64,000 bases of DNA, taken from Eubacteriaceae bacterium (lineage in GTDB: Bacteria; Bacillota; Clostridia; Lachnospirales; Lachnospiraceae). Where the stretch lies: positions 51,618-115,617 of the forward strand of contig CAJTCR010000010.1 in NCBI GenBank assembly GCA_910574915.1. Reading direction: 5' to 3'. A program made the position numbers and the translations under genes. Below are positions 16,923 through 27,200 of the stretch, piece after piece; positions within the stretch are counted from its first letter, which is position 1; every line of letters starts with the position of its first letter. The notes beneath the pieces are model-generated. The model had not been told where the DNA came from and searched no databases. It was given only the letters and a program-made list of their open reading frames with translations.

Positions 16923-18341
16923 ATGTACAATGTAATGTCACCAAAGGCAGAGGAATTTATCAGTGATGAGGAGATCCAGGAATGCCTGGACTACGCGCAG
17001 AAAAACAAAAATAATGTGCAGCTAATCGATGAAATCTTAGAAAAAGCGAAAAAAATGAAAGGGCTTTCCCACAAAGAGGCGATCGTGCTGCTGGACTGTG
17101 AGCTGGAAGAAAAAAACAAGGAAATTTACAAGCTGGCGGAACAGATTAAGCAGGAATTTTACGGGAACCGCATCGTAATGTTTGCGCCGCTGTATTTGTC
17201 CAACTATTGCATTAACGGCTGTGAGTACTGCCCGTACCATGCGAAAAACAAGCATATTACAAGAAAAAAGCTGACGCAGGAGGAAGTGCGCAGGGAAGTC
17301 ATCGCATTGCAGGATATGGGTCACAAGCGCCTGGCGCTGGAAGCGGGGGAAGATCCGGTAAACAATCCGCTGGAGTATATTTTGGAGTGCATTCAGACCA
17401 TTTACAGCATCAAACATAAAAACGGCGCGATCCGGCGTGTCAATGTCAATATTGCGGCGACGACAGTCGAGGATTACCAAAAGCTTAAGGAGGCAGGCAT
17501 CGGTACTTATATTTTATTCCAGGAAACCTACGATAAGAAGCAGTATGAAAAGCTGCACCCGACCGGGCCAAAGAGCAACTATGCCTACCATACGGAGGCG
17601 ATGGACAGGGCGATGGACGGCGGAATCGACGACGTCGGGTTGGGCGTGCTGTTTGGGCTGAACAATTACCGCTATGATTTTACAGGCATTTTAATGCACG
17701 CGGAGCATCTAGAAGCATACAAAGGGGTAGGCCCGCACACGATCAGCGTGCCGAGAGTGCGGCGCGCCGATGATATCGACCCGGATGTATTTGACAACGG
17801 AATTTCCGACGAAATGTTTGGAAAGATCGTAGCATGTATCCGCATTGCGGTACCGTATACGGGCATGATCGTCTCTACCAGGGAATCTGCAAAAACGCGC
17901 AAAAAAGTGCTGCATCTTGGCATCTCGCAGATCAGCGGCGGCTCCAGGACGAGTGTCGGCGGCTATTATGAAGAGGAAAAAGAAGAGGATAACTCTGCCC
18001 AGTTTGACGTCAGCGACCGCAGGACATTGGAAGAAGTCGTGCACTGGCTGATGGAGCTTGGCTATGTACCAAGCTTTTGCACCGCCTGCTATCGTGCCGG
18101 ACGTACCGGCGACCGTTTTATGGAGCTGTTGAAAAGTAGGCAGATCGTCAACTGCTGCCATCCGAATGCACTGATTACGCTGAAGGAATTTTTAGAGGAT
18201 TACGCGGCGCCGCAGACGAAGGAGCTGGGAGAAAAGCTGATCGCCGAGGAGCTGACAAAGATTCCAAACGTTACGGTCAGAAAAAAAGCGGCGGAATATA
18301 TCAGCCAGATTCAGGATGGGGAGCGGGATTTTCGGTTTTAG
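16923..18341 (+). CDS. hydG: [FeFe]-hydrogenase radical SAM maturase HydG
   Basis: Cleaves tyrosine to give CO and cyanide ligands of the H-cluster. The radical SAM motif is C96-x3-C100-x2-C103 (NYCINGCEYCPYH). The C-terminal auxiliary cluster region is visible as SFCTACYRAGRTGDRF followed by NCCHPNAL, which separates HydG from the related thiamine enzyme ThiH. Length is 472 aa, normal for HydG. Ribosome site AAGGAAGGG precedes ATG 16923. It forms one operon with hydF and the TM1266-type gene. Confidence 0.95.
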   Translation: MYNVMSPKAEEFISDEEIQECLDYAQKNKNNVQLIDEILEKAKKMKGLSHKEAIVLLDCELEEKNKEIYKLAEQIKQEFYGNRIVMFAPLYLSNYCINGCEYCPYHAKNKHITRKKLTQEEVRREVIALQDMGHKRLALEAGEDPVNNPLEYILECIQTIYSIKHKNGAIRRVNVNIAATTVEDYQKLKEAGIGTYILFQETYDKKQYEKLHPTGPKSNYAYHTEAMDRAMDGGIDDVGLGVLFGLNNYRYDFTGILMHAEHLEAYKGVGPHTISVPRVRRADDIDPDVFDNGISDEMFGKIVACIRIAVPYTGMIVSTRESAKTRKKVLHLGISQISGGSRTSVGGYYEEEKEEDNSAQFDVSDRRTLEEVVHWLMELGYVPSFCTACYRAGRTGDRFMELLKSRQIVNCCHPNALITLKEFLEDYAAPQTKELGEKLIAEELTKIPNVTVRKKAAEYISQIQDGERDFRF

Positions 18342-18344
18342 TGG

Positions 18345-18380
18345 ACTTGTTAGGTTTTTAATAGGAAGGACGCCAGGAGA
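18345..18380 (+). repeat. Hairpin-element fragment E
   Basis: A short left-end piece, GGAAGGACGCCAGGAGA, matches the start of the core in copies A and D. The rest of the element is missing. Confidence 0.5.
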
Positions 18381-18559
18381 ACAATTTGGAGAGTAGGCTT
18401 GGGGTACTTGGAGAAATAATAGCAGGTATCACTGATGAAATTTAGAGAAAAAATATTATACAAATTCTCACAAATATGCGATAATATTCTATAGTCAGAT
18501 TAGAACAGCGTAGGGATAGTCTGGTGGTTGTACTTTCCGGGAACGGAAAGGAGGTACAT

Positions 18560-18640
18560 ATGGATACGTTAGAAGTTTTGACGTTGCTGTTAGTAATATT
18601 CGCAGCTTTATCTTATCTCGACAACCATCATAGAAAGTAA
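18560..18640 (+). CDS. Candidate type I toxin peptide, 26 aa
   Basis: A 26-residue peptide, MDTLEVLTLLLVIFAALSYL then DNHHRK. It has one membrane helix with a short charged tail, the layout of Fst/TxpA-like type I toxins. A strong GGAGG site lies 5 bases before ATG 18560. Just before it TTTCCGGGAACGGAAA can form a stem touching the ribosome site. A hairpin GGCTATC...GATAGCC (18644-18674) follows the stop. The flanks carry fragments of the hairpin repeat. A small membrane peptide with another role cannot be excluded. Confidence 0.55.
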   Translation: MDTLEVLTLLLVIFAALSYLDNHHRK

Positions 18641-18681
18641 AATGGCTATCTCCTACGACCAATAGGGGATAGCCAATATTA

Positions 18682-18710
18682 ATTGTAATACAATTAGTTT
18701 CCGGTGACAA
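18682..18710 (-). promoter_or_regulatory. Minus-strand promoter facing the 26-aa peptide gene
   Basis: On the minus strand TTGTCA (18710-18705), 17 bases, TACAAT (18687-18682). A transcript starting near 18675 would run antisense into the peptide gene. Its first bases form the 18644-18674 hairpin, so it may end early. Confidence 0.45.
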
Positions 18711-18847
18711 TCATCGGACGTGCCAAAATCCTATAACTGTCTCTAATCTGATTATAAATGATGCCTTGTTCATTTGCAAGCGTTAATTTAGGAAACTGCA
18801 ATTAGGCTTTTGTCAAAACCCTTGTGTATACAATTTAGTGCAAAAGC

Positions 18848-18937
18848 CTAATACTACAGCGAACAAACCATTTCGGGCTCGTTTGGCAGCACTTGCGAAG
18901 AACAGCCGCCAGAGTGTACCCATCCTCTCTCCTGGCG
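18848..18937 (-). repeat. Hairpin-element fragment F (internal deletion form)
   Basis: It starts with the perfect terminal box CTAATACTACAGCGAACAAA, continues through the conserved flank to GAAGAACAGCC, then jumps to one arm (CGCCAG...CATCCTCTCTCCTGGCG). Most of the core is deleted. Confidence 0.7.
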
Positions 18938-18945
18938 TAAAATTT

Positions 18946-19321
18946 TCATTCAGCAAATGCCAATGATAAACCTTTCATCATATCATTGTATACGGAACTC
19001 CCATCAAGAATAGTTCCAAATGTATCGACCCATAACGGGATATAGCCACATCTGCTTGCTACCATCTGCGAACCAATATTCGTTATAGAAGCAGAATAGA
19101 ATGGAATAATATTTTGTGCCAATAATTCTTTCGTCAATCCCCTCACTAAATACGTTCCCAATCTGGCGTTTCTATATTCTTCCATAACATCGATACCTAT
19201 TTCCCATACACCATCTGCTGATGATTTTGCGGCACCTGCTACGCCAATAATTTTATGATTGTCCTTTGCATATTTTGCGACATTTTTCAAAATTATCTGG
19301 AAATAGGAAGGCGATCTGGTG
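18946..19321 (-). pseudogene. GNAT acetyltransferase fragment, N-terminus lost
   Basis: The minus-strand frame is open from about 19321 (just after an in-frame TGA) to 18946. It reads IGVAGAAKSSADGVWEIGID, then EEYRNARLGTYLVRGLTKEL with the acetyl-CoA loop, then IGSQMVASRCGYIPLWV. These are the last 120 or so residues of a GCN5-related acetyltransferase that is normally more than twice this length. No ATG start or ribosome site is found; a TTG at 19290 is the only start-like codon. Repeat fragment F abuts its 3' end and more repeat lies upstream, so it is probably a remnant. Confidence 0.65.
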
Positions 19322-19380
19322 TATAATCAAAAGAACGGGGACAAGATACGAACAGTAACACACCCTACGCTCAGTGCAGT

Positions 19381-19411
19381 ATTTTTTGCTACACTTGTGA
19401 AAAACAGTCCC
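19381..19411 (-). repeat. Degenerate hairpin-element fragment I
   Basis: TTTTTTGCTACACTTGTGAA then AAACAGTCC is a diverged match to the conserved flank that precedes the core in copies B and C. It is only a short similarity. Confidence 0.35.
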
Positions 19412-19440
19412 CCCCTCGTATATCCGTAAAAAAACACACT

Positions 19441-19746
19441 CTAATACTACAGCGAACAAAACAAATCATATTGAGCTTGTTTTTGTAACATTTACGAAGA
19501 GCAGCCGGGAGAGCGGATGTGCCTCCCCTGGCGGCGGCTTTGGAAGAATGCTTAGAATCCCTTAGTATTCTGCGGGGCAACCAGGGGCGCAGCCAAGCGG
19601 CACCTTTAGCTGCCGGCAGGTAGCGAACTAGGTGCGGCGACCGTCCACAGCCACCAGCGTACCAGCAGGATACTTAGGGATTCTTAGCATTTTGGAACGG
19701 ACGCCGCCAGGGGAGGCACATCCGCTCTCCCGGCGTCCCTTCCTGT
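19441..19746 (-). repeat. MITE-like hairpin element, copy C (reverse)
   Basis: It begins with the perfect end box CTAATACTACAGCGAACAAA at 19441. The core is 19502-19746 (245 bp), with arms GGGAGAGCGGATGTGCC and its complement ending CCGGCGTCCCTTCCTGT. The far terminal box is missing; lspA starts 26 bases later, so the element provides its upstream region. Confidence 0.8.
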
Positions 19747-19772
19747 TCAACACAGAAAAAGAGGAGATGCAC

Positions 19773-20231
19773 ATGATCGCAGTCATAACAGCCATCTTAG
19801 CCTGTTTTATAGAATACCATGTAAAACAGCATATGGACAAAGTGAGATCCTGTAAGGAGCAGCGTCCGCTTGCAGGCGGCAGAATCGTACTGAAAAAATA
19901 TTATAACACCGGAGCAGCCGGCAATTTTTTAAAAAGCCATCCAAAATGGGTGAAAAACATCCATATTGGCGCGCTGCTTGCCGTAGCCTTGGCATTTGCC
20001 TGCATCAGCCGAAAAAAGGACGCGGGCATGGCGAAGACGGGGTTAGCGCTGCTTGCAGGCGGCGGGTTTAGCAACCTGCATGACCGTGTTACAAAGGGCT
20101 ATGTGGTGGACTATATAAGCTTTGGCTTTGGGCCGAAATGGTTTCGCAGGCTGGTGTTTAATATGGCGGATTTTTTTGTCTTTACCGGGATTTTTTTCTG
20201 TATGCTGCACATATTTAAGAAGGACAAATAG
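19773..20231 (+). CDS. lspA: Signal peptidase II (lipoprotein), divergent
   Basis: Membrane aspartyl peptidase that cleaves prolipoprotein signal peptides. Family motifs are present: NTGAAGNFL (usually NxGAAxG/S), and the catalytic block SNLHDRVTKGYVVDYISFG with both Asp residues. Four hydrophobic segments are visible. ATG 19773 is preferred because GAGGAG (19761-19766) is 6 bases upstream; ATG 19767 is too close to it. Length is 152 aa. The N-terminal quarter is unusual for lspA in its KEQRPLAGGR stretch, so it may be a paralogue. Confidence 0.78.
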   Translation: MIAVITAILACFIEYHVKQHMDKVRSCKEQRPLAGGRIVLKKYYNTGAAGNFLKSHPKWVKNIHIGALLAVALAFACISRKKDAGMAKTGLALLAGGGFSNLHDRVTKGYVVDYISFGFGPKWFRRLVFNMADFFVFTGIFFCMLHIFKKDK

Positions 20232-20287
20232 AAGGCAAATGTTGCAGGCTTGTGATTCATGCCGTTTGGAAAGAAGGATTATTAACT

Positions 20288-21706
20288 ATGGAAGTGATGC
20301 AAACACAAAAGAAAAATCAAATTCAAAATCATAAGGAAGGCCAGAAACAAAATCCGCTGGGCAGCAAACCGGTTGGAAGGCTGCTTGCGGAGTTTGCCAT
20401 TCCAAGCATTATCGCGATGCTGGTCAGTGCGCTGTATAATATTGTAGACCAGTTTTTTATCGGGCATTATGTCGGGATGCTGGGAAATGCGGCGACAAAT
20501 GTGGCTTTTCCGCTGACGATGAGCTGTACGGCGATTTCGTTGATGTGCGGGATCGGCGGAGCTGCGAATTTTAACCTGAATATGGGGCGCGGCAGAAAGG
20601 AACAGGCTGCCAAATATGCGGGAAATGTAGTTTCAATGATGATTGTCATTGGGATACTGCTCTGTGTGATTACAAAGATATTTTTAGAGCCGATGATGGT
20701 GACGTTTGGGGCGACGGATCAGACGCTTGCGTATTCTCTGACTTATACAGGGATTACGTCTTTTGGGTTTCCGTTTTTAATTTTTACGACGGGCGGCTCC
20801 AATCTGGTCAGGGCAGACGGCAGCCCGCGGTTTTCCATGCTGTGCACGCTGATTGGCGCGATCGTAAATACCGTGCTGGATGCGCTGTTTATGATCCAGT
20901 TTGACCTTGGCATCCAGGGGGCTGCGTGGGCGACGGTCATCGGGCAGGTCGTGTCTGCGGTGCTGGTTGGCGTATACCTGTCCCGTTTTCGGACAGTGCC
21001 GCTTGTACGGGAGTGCTTTTTGCCGAAAGCGTCCTGCTGGGGCAATATTGCAAAGCTTGGCATGTCGCCGTGCATCAACCAGTTTGCGATGATGGCTGTA
21101 CAGATCGTATTGAACAATGTGCTGACGTTTTACGGCGGGCAGTCGGCCTATGGCGGCGATATCCCGCTTGCGTGCGCAGGCATTATATCCAAGGTCGGGA
21201 TGATGTTTTTTTCGATTGTAATCGGCATTTCGCAGGGAATGCAGCCGATTGTCAGCTTTAATTACGGGGCGCAGCAGTATAAGCGTGTATTGGAAGCGGT
21301 GTGGAAGTCCATTTTTTGCGCGACGGTCATTTCGATCGCGGCATTTTTGTGCTTTCAGATCTTTCCAAGGCAGATTATCGGGCTGTTTGGGCAGGAAAGC
21401 GAAGCGTATTTTCAGTTTGCGGAGCGGTATTTTAGAATCTATATGTTTTTTACGTTTGTCAATCAGTTTCAGCCGATTGTGGCAAATATGTATACCTCGA
21501 TCGGAAAAGCTGCTGCCGGGGCATGGATGTCTTTGACGAGGCAGATCTTGTTTTTAATGCCGCTGTTAATTGTACTGCCGCGGTTTTTCGGGCTGGAAGG
21601 CGCGATGTACGCGGCGCCGATCGCGGATTTTGTGGCGTTTTTAATTGCGCTGGCGATGCTGCTTAGGGAGTCCTTATTACTGAAGCGTGCGGCTGCAAAG
21701 CTTTGA
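20288..21706 (+). CDS. MATE-family multidrug efflux transporter
   Basis: Predicted twelve-helix antiporter exporting cationic compounds with Na+ or H+. It starts with a hydrophilic lead (MEVMQTQKKNQIQN), then GRLLAEFAIPSIIAMLVSAL and NIVDQFFIGHYVGMLG, typical first-helix MATE sequence. The second half repeats the pattern (NQFAMMAVQIVLNNVLTFYG; GISQGMQPIVSFNYGA). Length is 472 aa from ATG 20288; ATG 20297 is an alternative. Substrate is unknown. It lies 56 bases after lspA and may be co-transcribed. Confidence 0.88.
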   Translation: MEVMQTQKKNQIQNHKEGQKQNPLGSKPVGRLLAEFAIPSIIAMLVSALYNIVDQFFIGHYVGMLGNAATNVAFPLTMSCTAISLMCGIGGAANFNLNMGRGRKEQAAKYAGNVVSMMIVIGILLCVITKIFLEPMMVTFGATDQTLAYSLTYTGITSFGFPFLIFTTGGSNLVRADGSPRFSMLCTLIGAIVNTVLDALFMIQFDLGIQGAAWATVIGQVVSAVLVGVYLSRFRTVPLVRECFLPKASCWGNIAKLGMSPCINQFAMMAVQIVLNNVLTFYGGQSAYGGDIPLACAGIISKVGMMFFSIVIGISQGMQPIVSFNYGAQQYKRVLEAVWKSIFCATVISIAAFLCFQIFPRQIIGLFGQESEAYFQFAERYFRIYMFFTFVNQFQPIVANMYTSIGKAAAGAWMSLTRQILFLMPLLIVLPRFFGLEGAMYAAPIADFVAFLIALAMLLRESLLLKRAAAKL

Positions 21707-21813
21707 CCAGGTTCTGAAAGGAAAACACAAAAAAATAAGATTTGGAGTTGAGAAATCTGTAAATTAGTGCTATTTTATAATAAGAATCATATTTAGGAGG
21801 AGAGAGAAAAAAC

Positions 21814-23355
21814 ATGAGTAAAAAACCTACGGTATTAATGATTTTAGACGGATTTGGCCTGAACGAGACGCAAGAAGGCAACGCTGTGGCACAGGCAAAT
21901 ACGCCGGTGCTGGACAAACTGATGAGTGATTATCCGTTTGTAAAAGGCTACGCAAGCGGACTTGCTGTCGGCTTACCGGACGGGCAGATGGGAAATTCCG
22001 AGGTTGGGCATTTGAATATGGGTGCCGGGCGCATCGTGTACCAGGAGCTTACGAGAATTTCAAAGGAAATCGAAGACGGTGATTTTTTCAAAAATGAAGC
22101 TCTTTTAAAAGCAGTGGAAAACTGCAAAAAGAACGGGTCTGACCTGCACCTGTTCGGGCTTGTGTCAGACGGCGGCGTACACAGCCACAATACTCATATT
22201 TACGGGCTGCTGGAGCTTGCAAAAAGACAAGGGCTTCAAAATGTATATGTACATTGCTTTATGGACGGGCGTGACACAGCGCCTTCTTCAGGAAAGGGCT
22301 TTATCCAGGAACTGGCAGACAAGATGAAAGAGATCGGCGTCGGCAAGATCGCAACAATTTCTGGCCGTTATTATGCGATGGACCGTGACAATCGCTGGGA
22401 TCGTGTGGAAAAGGCTTATGCCGCTCTGACAAAGGGCGAAGGCGTAAAGGCACAAGACCCGGTAGCGGCGATGCAGGCGTCTTATGACGATGATAAAACC
22501 GACGAGTTTGTTCTTCCAACGGTGATTGAGGAAGACGGAAAGCCGGTTGCGACTGTAAAAGACCAGGATTCCGTGATCTTTTTCAACTTCCGTCCAGACC
22601 GTGCCAGAGAGATGACGAGAGTCTTCTGCTGCGATGATTTCAGCGGCTTTGACCGCGGAGCAAGAAAGCAGGTGACCTATGTCTGCTTTACCGAATATGA
22701 CGTTACGATTCCAAACAAAGAGATTGCGTTTAAAAAAGTAGAGCTGAAAAATACATTCGGACAGTTCCTTGCGGCAAACGGCAAGACACAGGCAAGAATC
22801 GCCGAGACAGAAAAGTACGCGCATGTAACGTTCTTCTTTAACGGCGGCGTGGAAGAGCCAAATAAAGGGGAAGAGCGGATTTTGGTAAAATCTCCAAAGG
22901 TAGCGACGTATGACCTCCAGCCGGAGATGAGCGCGCCGGAAGTATGCGAGAAGCTCTGCGGGGCAATCCGTTCGCAGAACTTTGACGTCATTATTATTAA
23001 CTTTGCAAATCCTGACATGGTAGGGCATACCGGTGTGTTAGAAGCTGCAAAAAAAGCGCTGGAAGCAGTCGATACGTGTGTCGGCAAGGCACTCGAAGCG
23101 CTGCTTGAGGTAGACGGACAGATGTTTTTATGCGCAGACCACGGCAATGCGGAGCAGTTGATCGACTATGAAACAGGCGTACCGTTTACTGCCCATACGA
23201 TCAATCCGGTGCCGTTTATCCTGATCAATTATGATCCGGCGTATACGTTAAAAGAAGGCGGGCGCCTTGCGGATATTGTGCCGACTTTAATCGAAATGAT
23301 GGGTATGGAAAAGCCTGCGGAAATGACAGGGGAATCTTTATTAATCAAAAAATAG
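21814..23355 (+). CDS. gpmI: 2,3-bisphosphoglycerate-independent phosphoglycerate mutase
   Basis: Interconverts 3- and 2-phosphoglycerate in glycolysis using two Mn2+. The catalytic Ser62 lies in MGNSEVGHLNMGAGR; metal-site motifs LDGFG, DGRDTAP, FRPDRAREM, NFANPDMVGHTG and CADHGNAEQ are all present. Length is 513 aa, normal. A weak promoter TTGAGA-17-TATTTT lies about 30-70 bases upstream, and AGGAGGAGAG precedes ATG 21814. A hairpin follows the gene. Confidence 0.96.
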   Translation: MSKKPTVLMILDGFGLNETQEGNAVAQANTPVLDKLMSDYPFVKGYASGLAVGLPDGQMGNSEVGHLNMGAGRIVYQELTRISKEIEDGDFFKNEALLKAVENCKKNGSDLHLFGLVSDGGVHSHNTHIYGLLELAKRQGLQNVYVHCFMDGRDTAPSSGKGFIQELADKMKEIGVGKIATISGRYYAMDRDNRWDRVEKAYAALTKGEGVKAQDPVAAMQASYDDDKTDEFVLPTVIEEDGKPVATVKDQDSVIFFNFRPDRAREMTRVFCCDDFSGFDRGARKQVTYVCFTEYDVTIPNKEIAFKKVELKNTFGQFLAANGKTQARIAETEKYAHVTFFFNGGVEEPNKGEERILVKSPKVATYDLQPEMSAPEVCEKLCGAIRSQNFDVIIINFANPDMVGHTGVLEAAKKALEAVDTCVGKALEALLEVDGQMFLCADHGNAEQLIDYETGVPFTAHTINPVPFILINYDPAYTLKEGGRLADIVPTLIEMMGMEKPAEMTGESLLIKK

Positions 23356-23370
23356 AAAACAAAGGAAAAC

Positions 23371-23403
23371 GGCAGGCGGCTCTGTGGACAGGAACCGCCT
23401 GCC
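23371..23403 (+). terminator. Hairpin after gpmI
   Basis: GGCAGGCGG and CCGCCTGCC form a perfect nine-base-pair stem. The downstream tract (ATTGCGTTTGTTTC) is only moderately T-rich, so termination may be partial. Confidence 0.65.
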
Positions 23404-23536
23404 ATTGCGTTTGTTTCATTTTATTAATCTTAATATTTTATAAAATCCTCTGAAAAAATAGACAAACGAATCGAAATGCGTTATCTTATTAAAGATATGA
23501 AACGGGCAAAAATCTAAAAAAGAAGAGGATGAGACA

Positions 23537-24289
23537 ATGGATTTTGAACTGGATGTACATACACATACGATCGCAAGCGGCCATGCTTACGGGACGCTTA
23601 CAGAGATGGCGAAGGAGGCATCGCTGCGCGGGCTTAAGCTGTTGGGAATTACGGAGCATACGCACAATATGCCGGGGACATGTGACGATTTGTATTTTGT
23701 AAATCTAAGGGTCGTGCCAAGGGAGATGTTCGGGGTTCGTCTGATGCTTGGGGCAGAGCTGAATATTATGGATGAGCATGGGACGGTGGATCTGCCGGAC
23801 TGGATCATTGACAAGACCGATCTTAGGATCGCGAGTATCCACGGCAATTTATTTGCGCCTGGGACGAGGGAGAGAAACACGGCGGCAGTGCTTGGGGCGA
23901 TGAAAAATCCAAAGATCGATATGATCGGGCATCCTGACGACGGCAACTGCCCGCTGGACTATGAGCAGCTTGTACTGGCGTCGAAGGAATTCCATACGCT
24001 TTTGGAGATTAATAACAATTCGCTGCGTTCGCCTTCAAGAAAAAACGTCGGGGAAAATATCAGGACGATTTTAAAGCTGTGCATGCAGTATGAGGTGCCT
24101 GTCATTATGAACAGTGACGCGCATATTATGACAGACCTTGCCAATACCGACCATTCGATGCCGATTGTGGAAGAAACCGGTTTTCCAAAAGAGCTGATCT
24201 TAAACTATTCCGCGGAAAAATTCGAGGCATTCATTGCAAAAAACCGTGCATTAGAAAAAGCCGTGTCGGATAAGGAGAGTGGAAAATGA
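23537..24289 (+). CDS. PHP-domain phosphatase (YcdX-like)
   Basis: Predicted metal-dependent phosphatase or phosphoesterase. PHP motifs are in order: DVHTHTIASGHAYGT, GITEHTHNMPG, GAELNI, IASIHGN, MIGHPDDG, EINNNS and NSDAH, which provide the metal ligands. Length is 250 aa. A promoter-like TAGACA-17-TATCTT lies upstream, and the end overlaps the RND pump start by four bases (ATGA), so the two are translationally coupled. Substrate is unknown. Confidence 0.87.
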   Translation: MDFELDVHTHTIASGHAYGTLTEMAKEASLRGLKLLGITEHTHNMPGTCDDLYFVNLRVVPREMFGVRLMLGAELNIMDEHGTVDLPDWIIDKTDLRIASIHGNLFAPGTRERNTAAVLGAMKNPKIDMIGHPDDGNCPLDYEQLVLASKEFHTLLEINNNSLRSPSRKNVGENIRTILKLCMQYEVPVIMNSDAHIMTDLANTDHSMPIVEETGFPKELILNYSAEKFEAFIAKNRALEKAVSDKESGK

Positions 24290-27200
24290 CCAAATATTGC
24301 GTAAAAAAGCCGTTTACGATTTTCGTGGCGGTCATAGCGGTAATGGTAATCGGCGTCGTCAGCTTAATGCGTATGAAAACCGACCTGCTGCCGGATATGA
24401 GCCTGCCGTATTTAATGATTATTACGACTGATCCGGGGGCAAGCCCTGAAAAGGTGGAGAGCGAAGTGACTTCTCCGATGGAGCAGGCGCTTGGCACCGT
24501 GACGGGCGTGGAAAATATTACGAGTGTCAGTGCGGAAAACTACAGCATGATTACGCTGGAGTTCGTAGAAGATACGAATATGGACTCCGCGATGGTCAAG
24601 GTGACCGCGAAGCTGAACCAGCTTGAACTGCCGGAAATGTGCGGTACGCCGAATATGCTGGAGATCTCTATGGATATGATGGCGACGATGTATGCGACGG
24701 TCAGCTATGAAAATAAGGATATTTATGAGGTGTCCGACTTTACGGAAGAGATTATCCGTCCGTATTTCGAGCGCCAGGACGGCGTAGCGAGCGTCTCTGC
24801 GGTAGGCAGTGTGGAAAAGACGGTGGAGGTGCGCCTAAACGCGTCCAAAATCGATCAGATCAACGACCAGATACTAGAAGAGACAAACGACAAGCTTGCC
24901 GAGGCAAAGGAGCAGATCGAGGAAGCCGCCGCACAGCTTGAAGACGGGACAAAAAAGCTGGACGACGCCAAAAGCGAGCTGGAAAAGAAACAGGACGATT
25001 TGAAAAAAGCACAGTCCGATACGTCCAAGCAGTTAGCGGAAGCAAGCCTGGCGCTTGACCAGGCGCTGGCGACAAAGGCAGCGTATGAAGCGAACCTGAC
25101 GAGCTTGCAGGCTTCTAAGGCGGGGCTGGAAGCGGAGAAAAAAGCATATGAGGATAATCAGGTTGTAGATACATATAATAAAATAAACGGCGCGCTCGGC
25201 GCGATGCAGACGACGCTCGCACAGCCTGCGCAGTTGGCGGGCATTGCGATTCCCGCCGATATTGACGATGCGCTGGCAAACCCGGAGGAGCTTGCGCCAT
25301 TTGTGGAGTGGATCTCACAGATGGGTATGGGCGATCAGGTCAAAGACTTGACGGTTGACCGCTTGCAGCAGTTGTCGGATATTGTGACAAAGCGGCTGCC
25401 GCAGATAGAAACCGGCATTGCGAACCTTGAGACACAGATTATGGCTGTGGAGCAGGCTGTCAAGCAGGTCAACCGGCAGATGGACCAGATCGACCAAAAG
25501 TATAAGGAGGCGGACAGCGGGAAATTCCAGGCGGCAGTGTCGATGGCGTCGGGGGACGCACAGATGGCAAACGGCTTGTCCGGCATTGAAAGCTCGCAAA
25601 AAGAGCTGGATGAGGCGAAAAAGGAACTGAAAGAAGCAAAAAAACAATACCGCCAGTCCAGGAAGGCGGCGCTTGAACAGGCAAATATCAGCAGCCTGGT
25701 CAATATGGATACGCTGTCGCAGATGATTACGGCACAGGATTTTTCCATGCCGGCAGGCTATATCCGCGACGAAGAGAAGTCGAAAAACCAGTGGCTGATT
25801 AAAGTAGGCGAGCACTATGACAGCATTCAAAACCTGGAGGAAATGCTGCTGTGCAAGCTGCCGGGCGTTGGCAATGTGCGCATGTCAGATGTGGCGGATA
25901 TTACGGTGATTGACAATGCCGGGGAAACTTACGCCAAGAGCAACGGCGAGGAAGGGGTGCTGCTTTCCATCTTTAAGGGAAGCACGGCGAGTACGTCCGT
26001 CGTGGCAAAGACCTGCGAGGCGGCGATTGCAAAGCTGGAAGAGGATTACGAGGGCTTAACCGTTACGCCGATTATGAACCAGGGCGATTACATTACGATG
26101 TTTATCAGCAGCATTCTGCAAAGCATGATCGGCGGCGCGCTGCTTGCGGTGCTTGTGCTTGTAATGTTTTTTAAAGACGCAAAGCCAACGCTTGTGGTGG
26201 CGTTCAGCATTCCGTTTTCGGTGCTGTTTGCCATACTGATTATGTATTTTTCGGATATCTCGATCAATATTATGACACTTGCCGGACTGGGGCTTGCCAT
26301 CGGTATGCTGGTGGACAATTCGATCGTCGTAATTGAAAATATCTACCGCATACGAAACCACGGCGTTTCGGCGCCAAGGGCAGCCGTGCAGGGCGCAAAG
26401 CAGGTGGCAGGGCCGATTATATCGTCGACGCTTACGACCGTATGCGTATTTTTGCCGATGGTCTTTACGACCGGGCTGGTGGCGGAGCTGATGGTGCCGT
26501 TTGCCATGACGATTACATACGCGCTGACGGCGTCGTTAATAGTAGCGCTTTCTATTGTGCCGACGGCAGGCTCGATCCTGTTAAAAAATACAAAAGAAAA
26601 GCGTTATCCGCTGTTTGAAAAGGTACAAAAGCTCTATGGAAAAGCGCTTTCTTTTAGCTTGCGATTTAAAATCGTACCGCTTGTATTGTCGGTGCTGCTG
26701 CTGGTGATCTGCATTCGCGAGGTTATGCGCATGGGCATCACGATGCTGCCTGAGATGACCGGGGAGCAGATCTCGATATCGGTCAGCGTGCCGGAAGAGA
26801 CAGAAAAAGAAGAGGCGTTTGCGCTGGCAGACAAAGTAATGGAAGCGGCGCTTTCGGTAGACGGGATTGCGACGGTAGGCGCGATGGACGGCAGCAGTGC
26901 GAACAGCATGTTGGGCGCCGGCGCAGAGGGAGAGAATTTTCTTAACTTTTCCTTTGCGATTTTGCTGGAGGAAGACATTAAAGATATCCGCAAAATACGT
27001 GAGATTTCCAAAGAACTAGAAGACGCCGTGGCGGATTTGGACTGCGAAGCAGTCGTTTCGTCCTCAGCGATGGGGGATATGACCGCGATGATGGGCAGCG
27101 GGCTGTCTTTGAATATTTACGGCGAAAGCATGGAAAAGCTGCTGCAGATCAGTGAGGATGTGCAAAAGATTGTGGCGCAGGTGGAAGGCTTTGAAAATAT

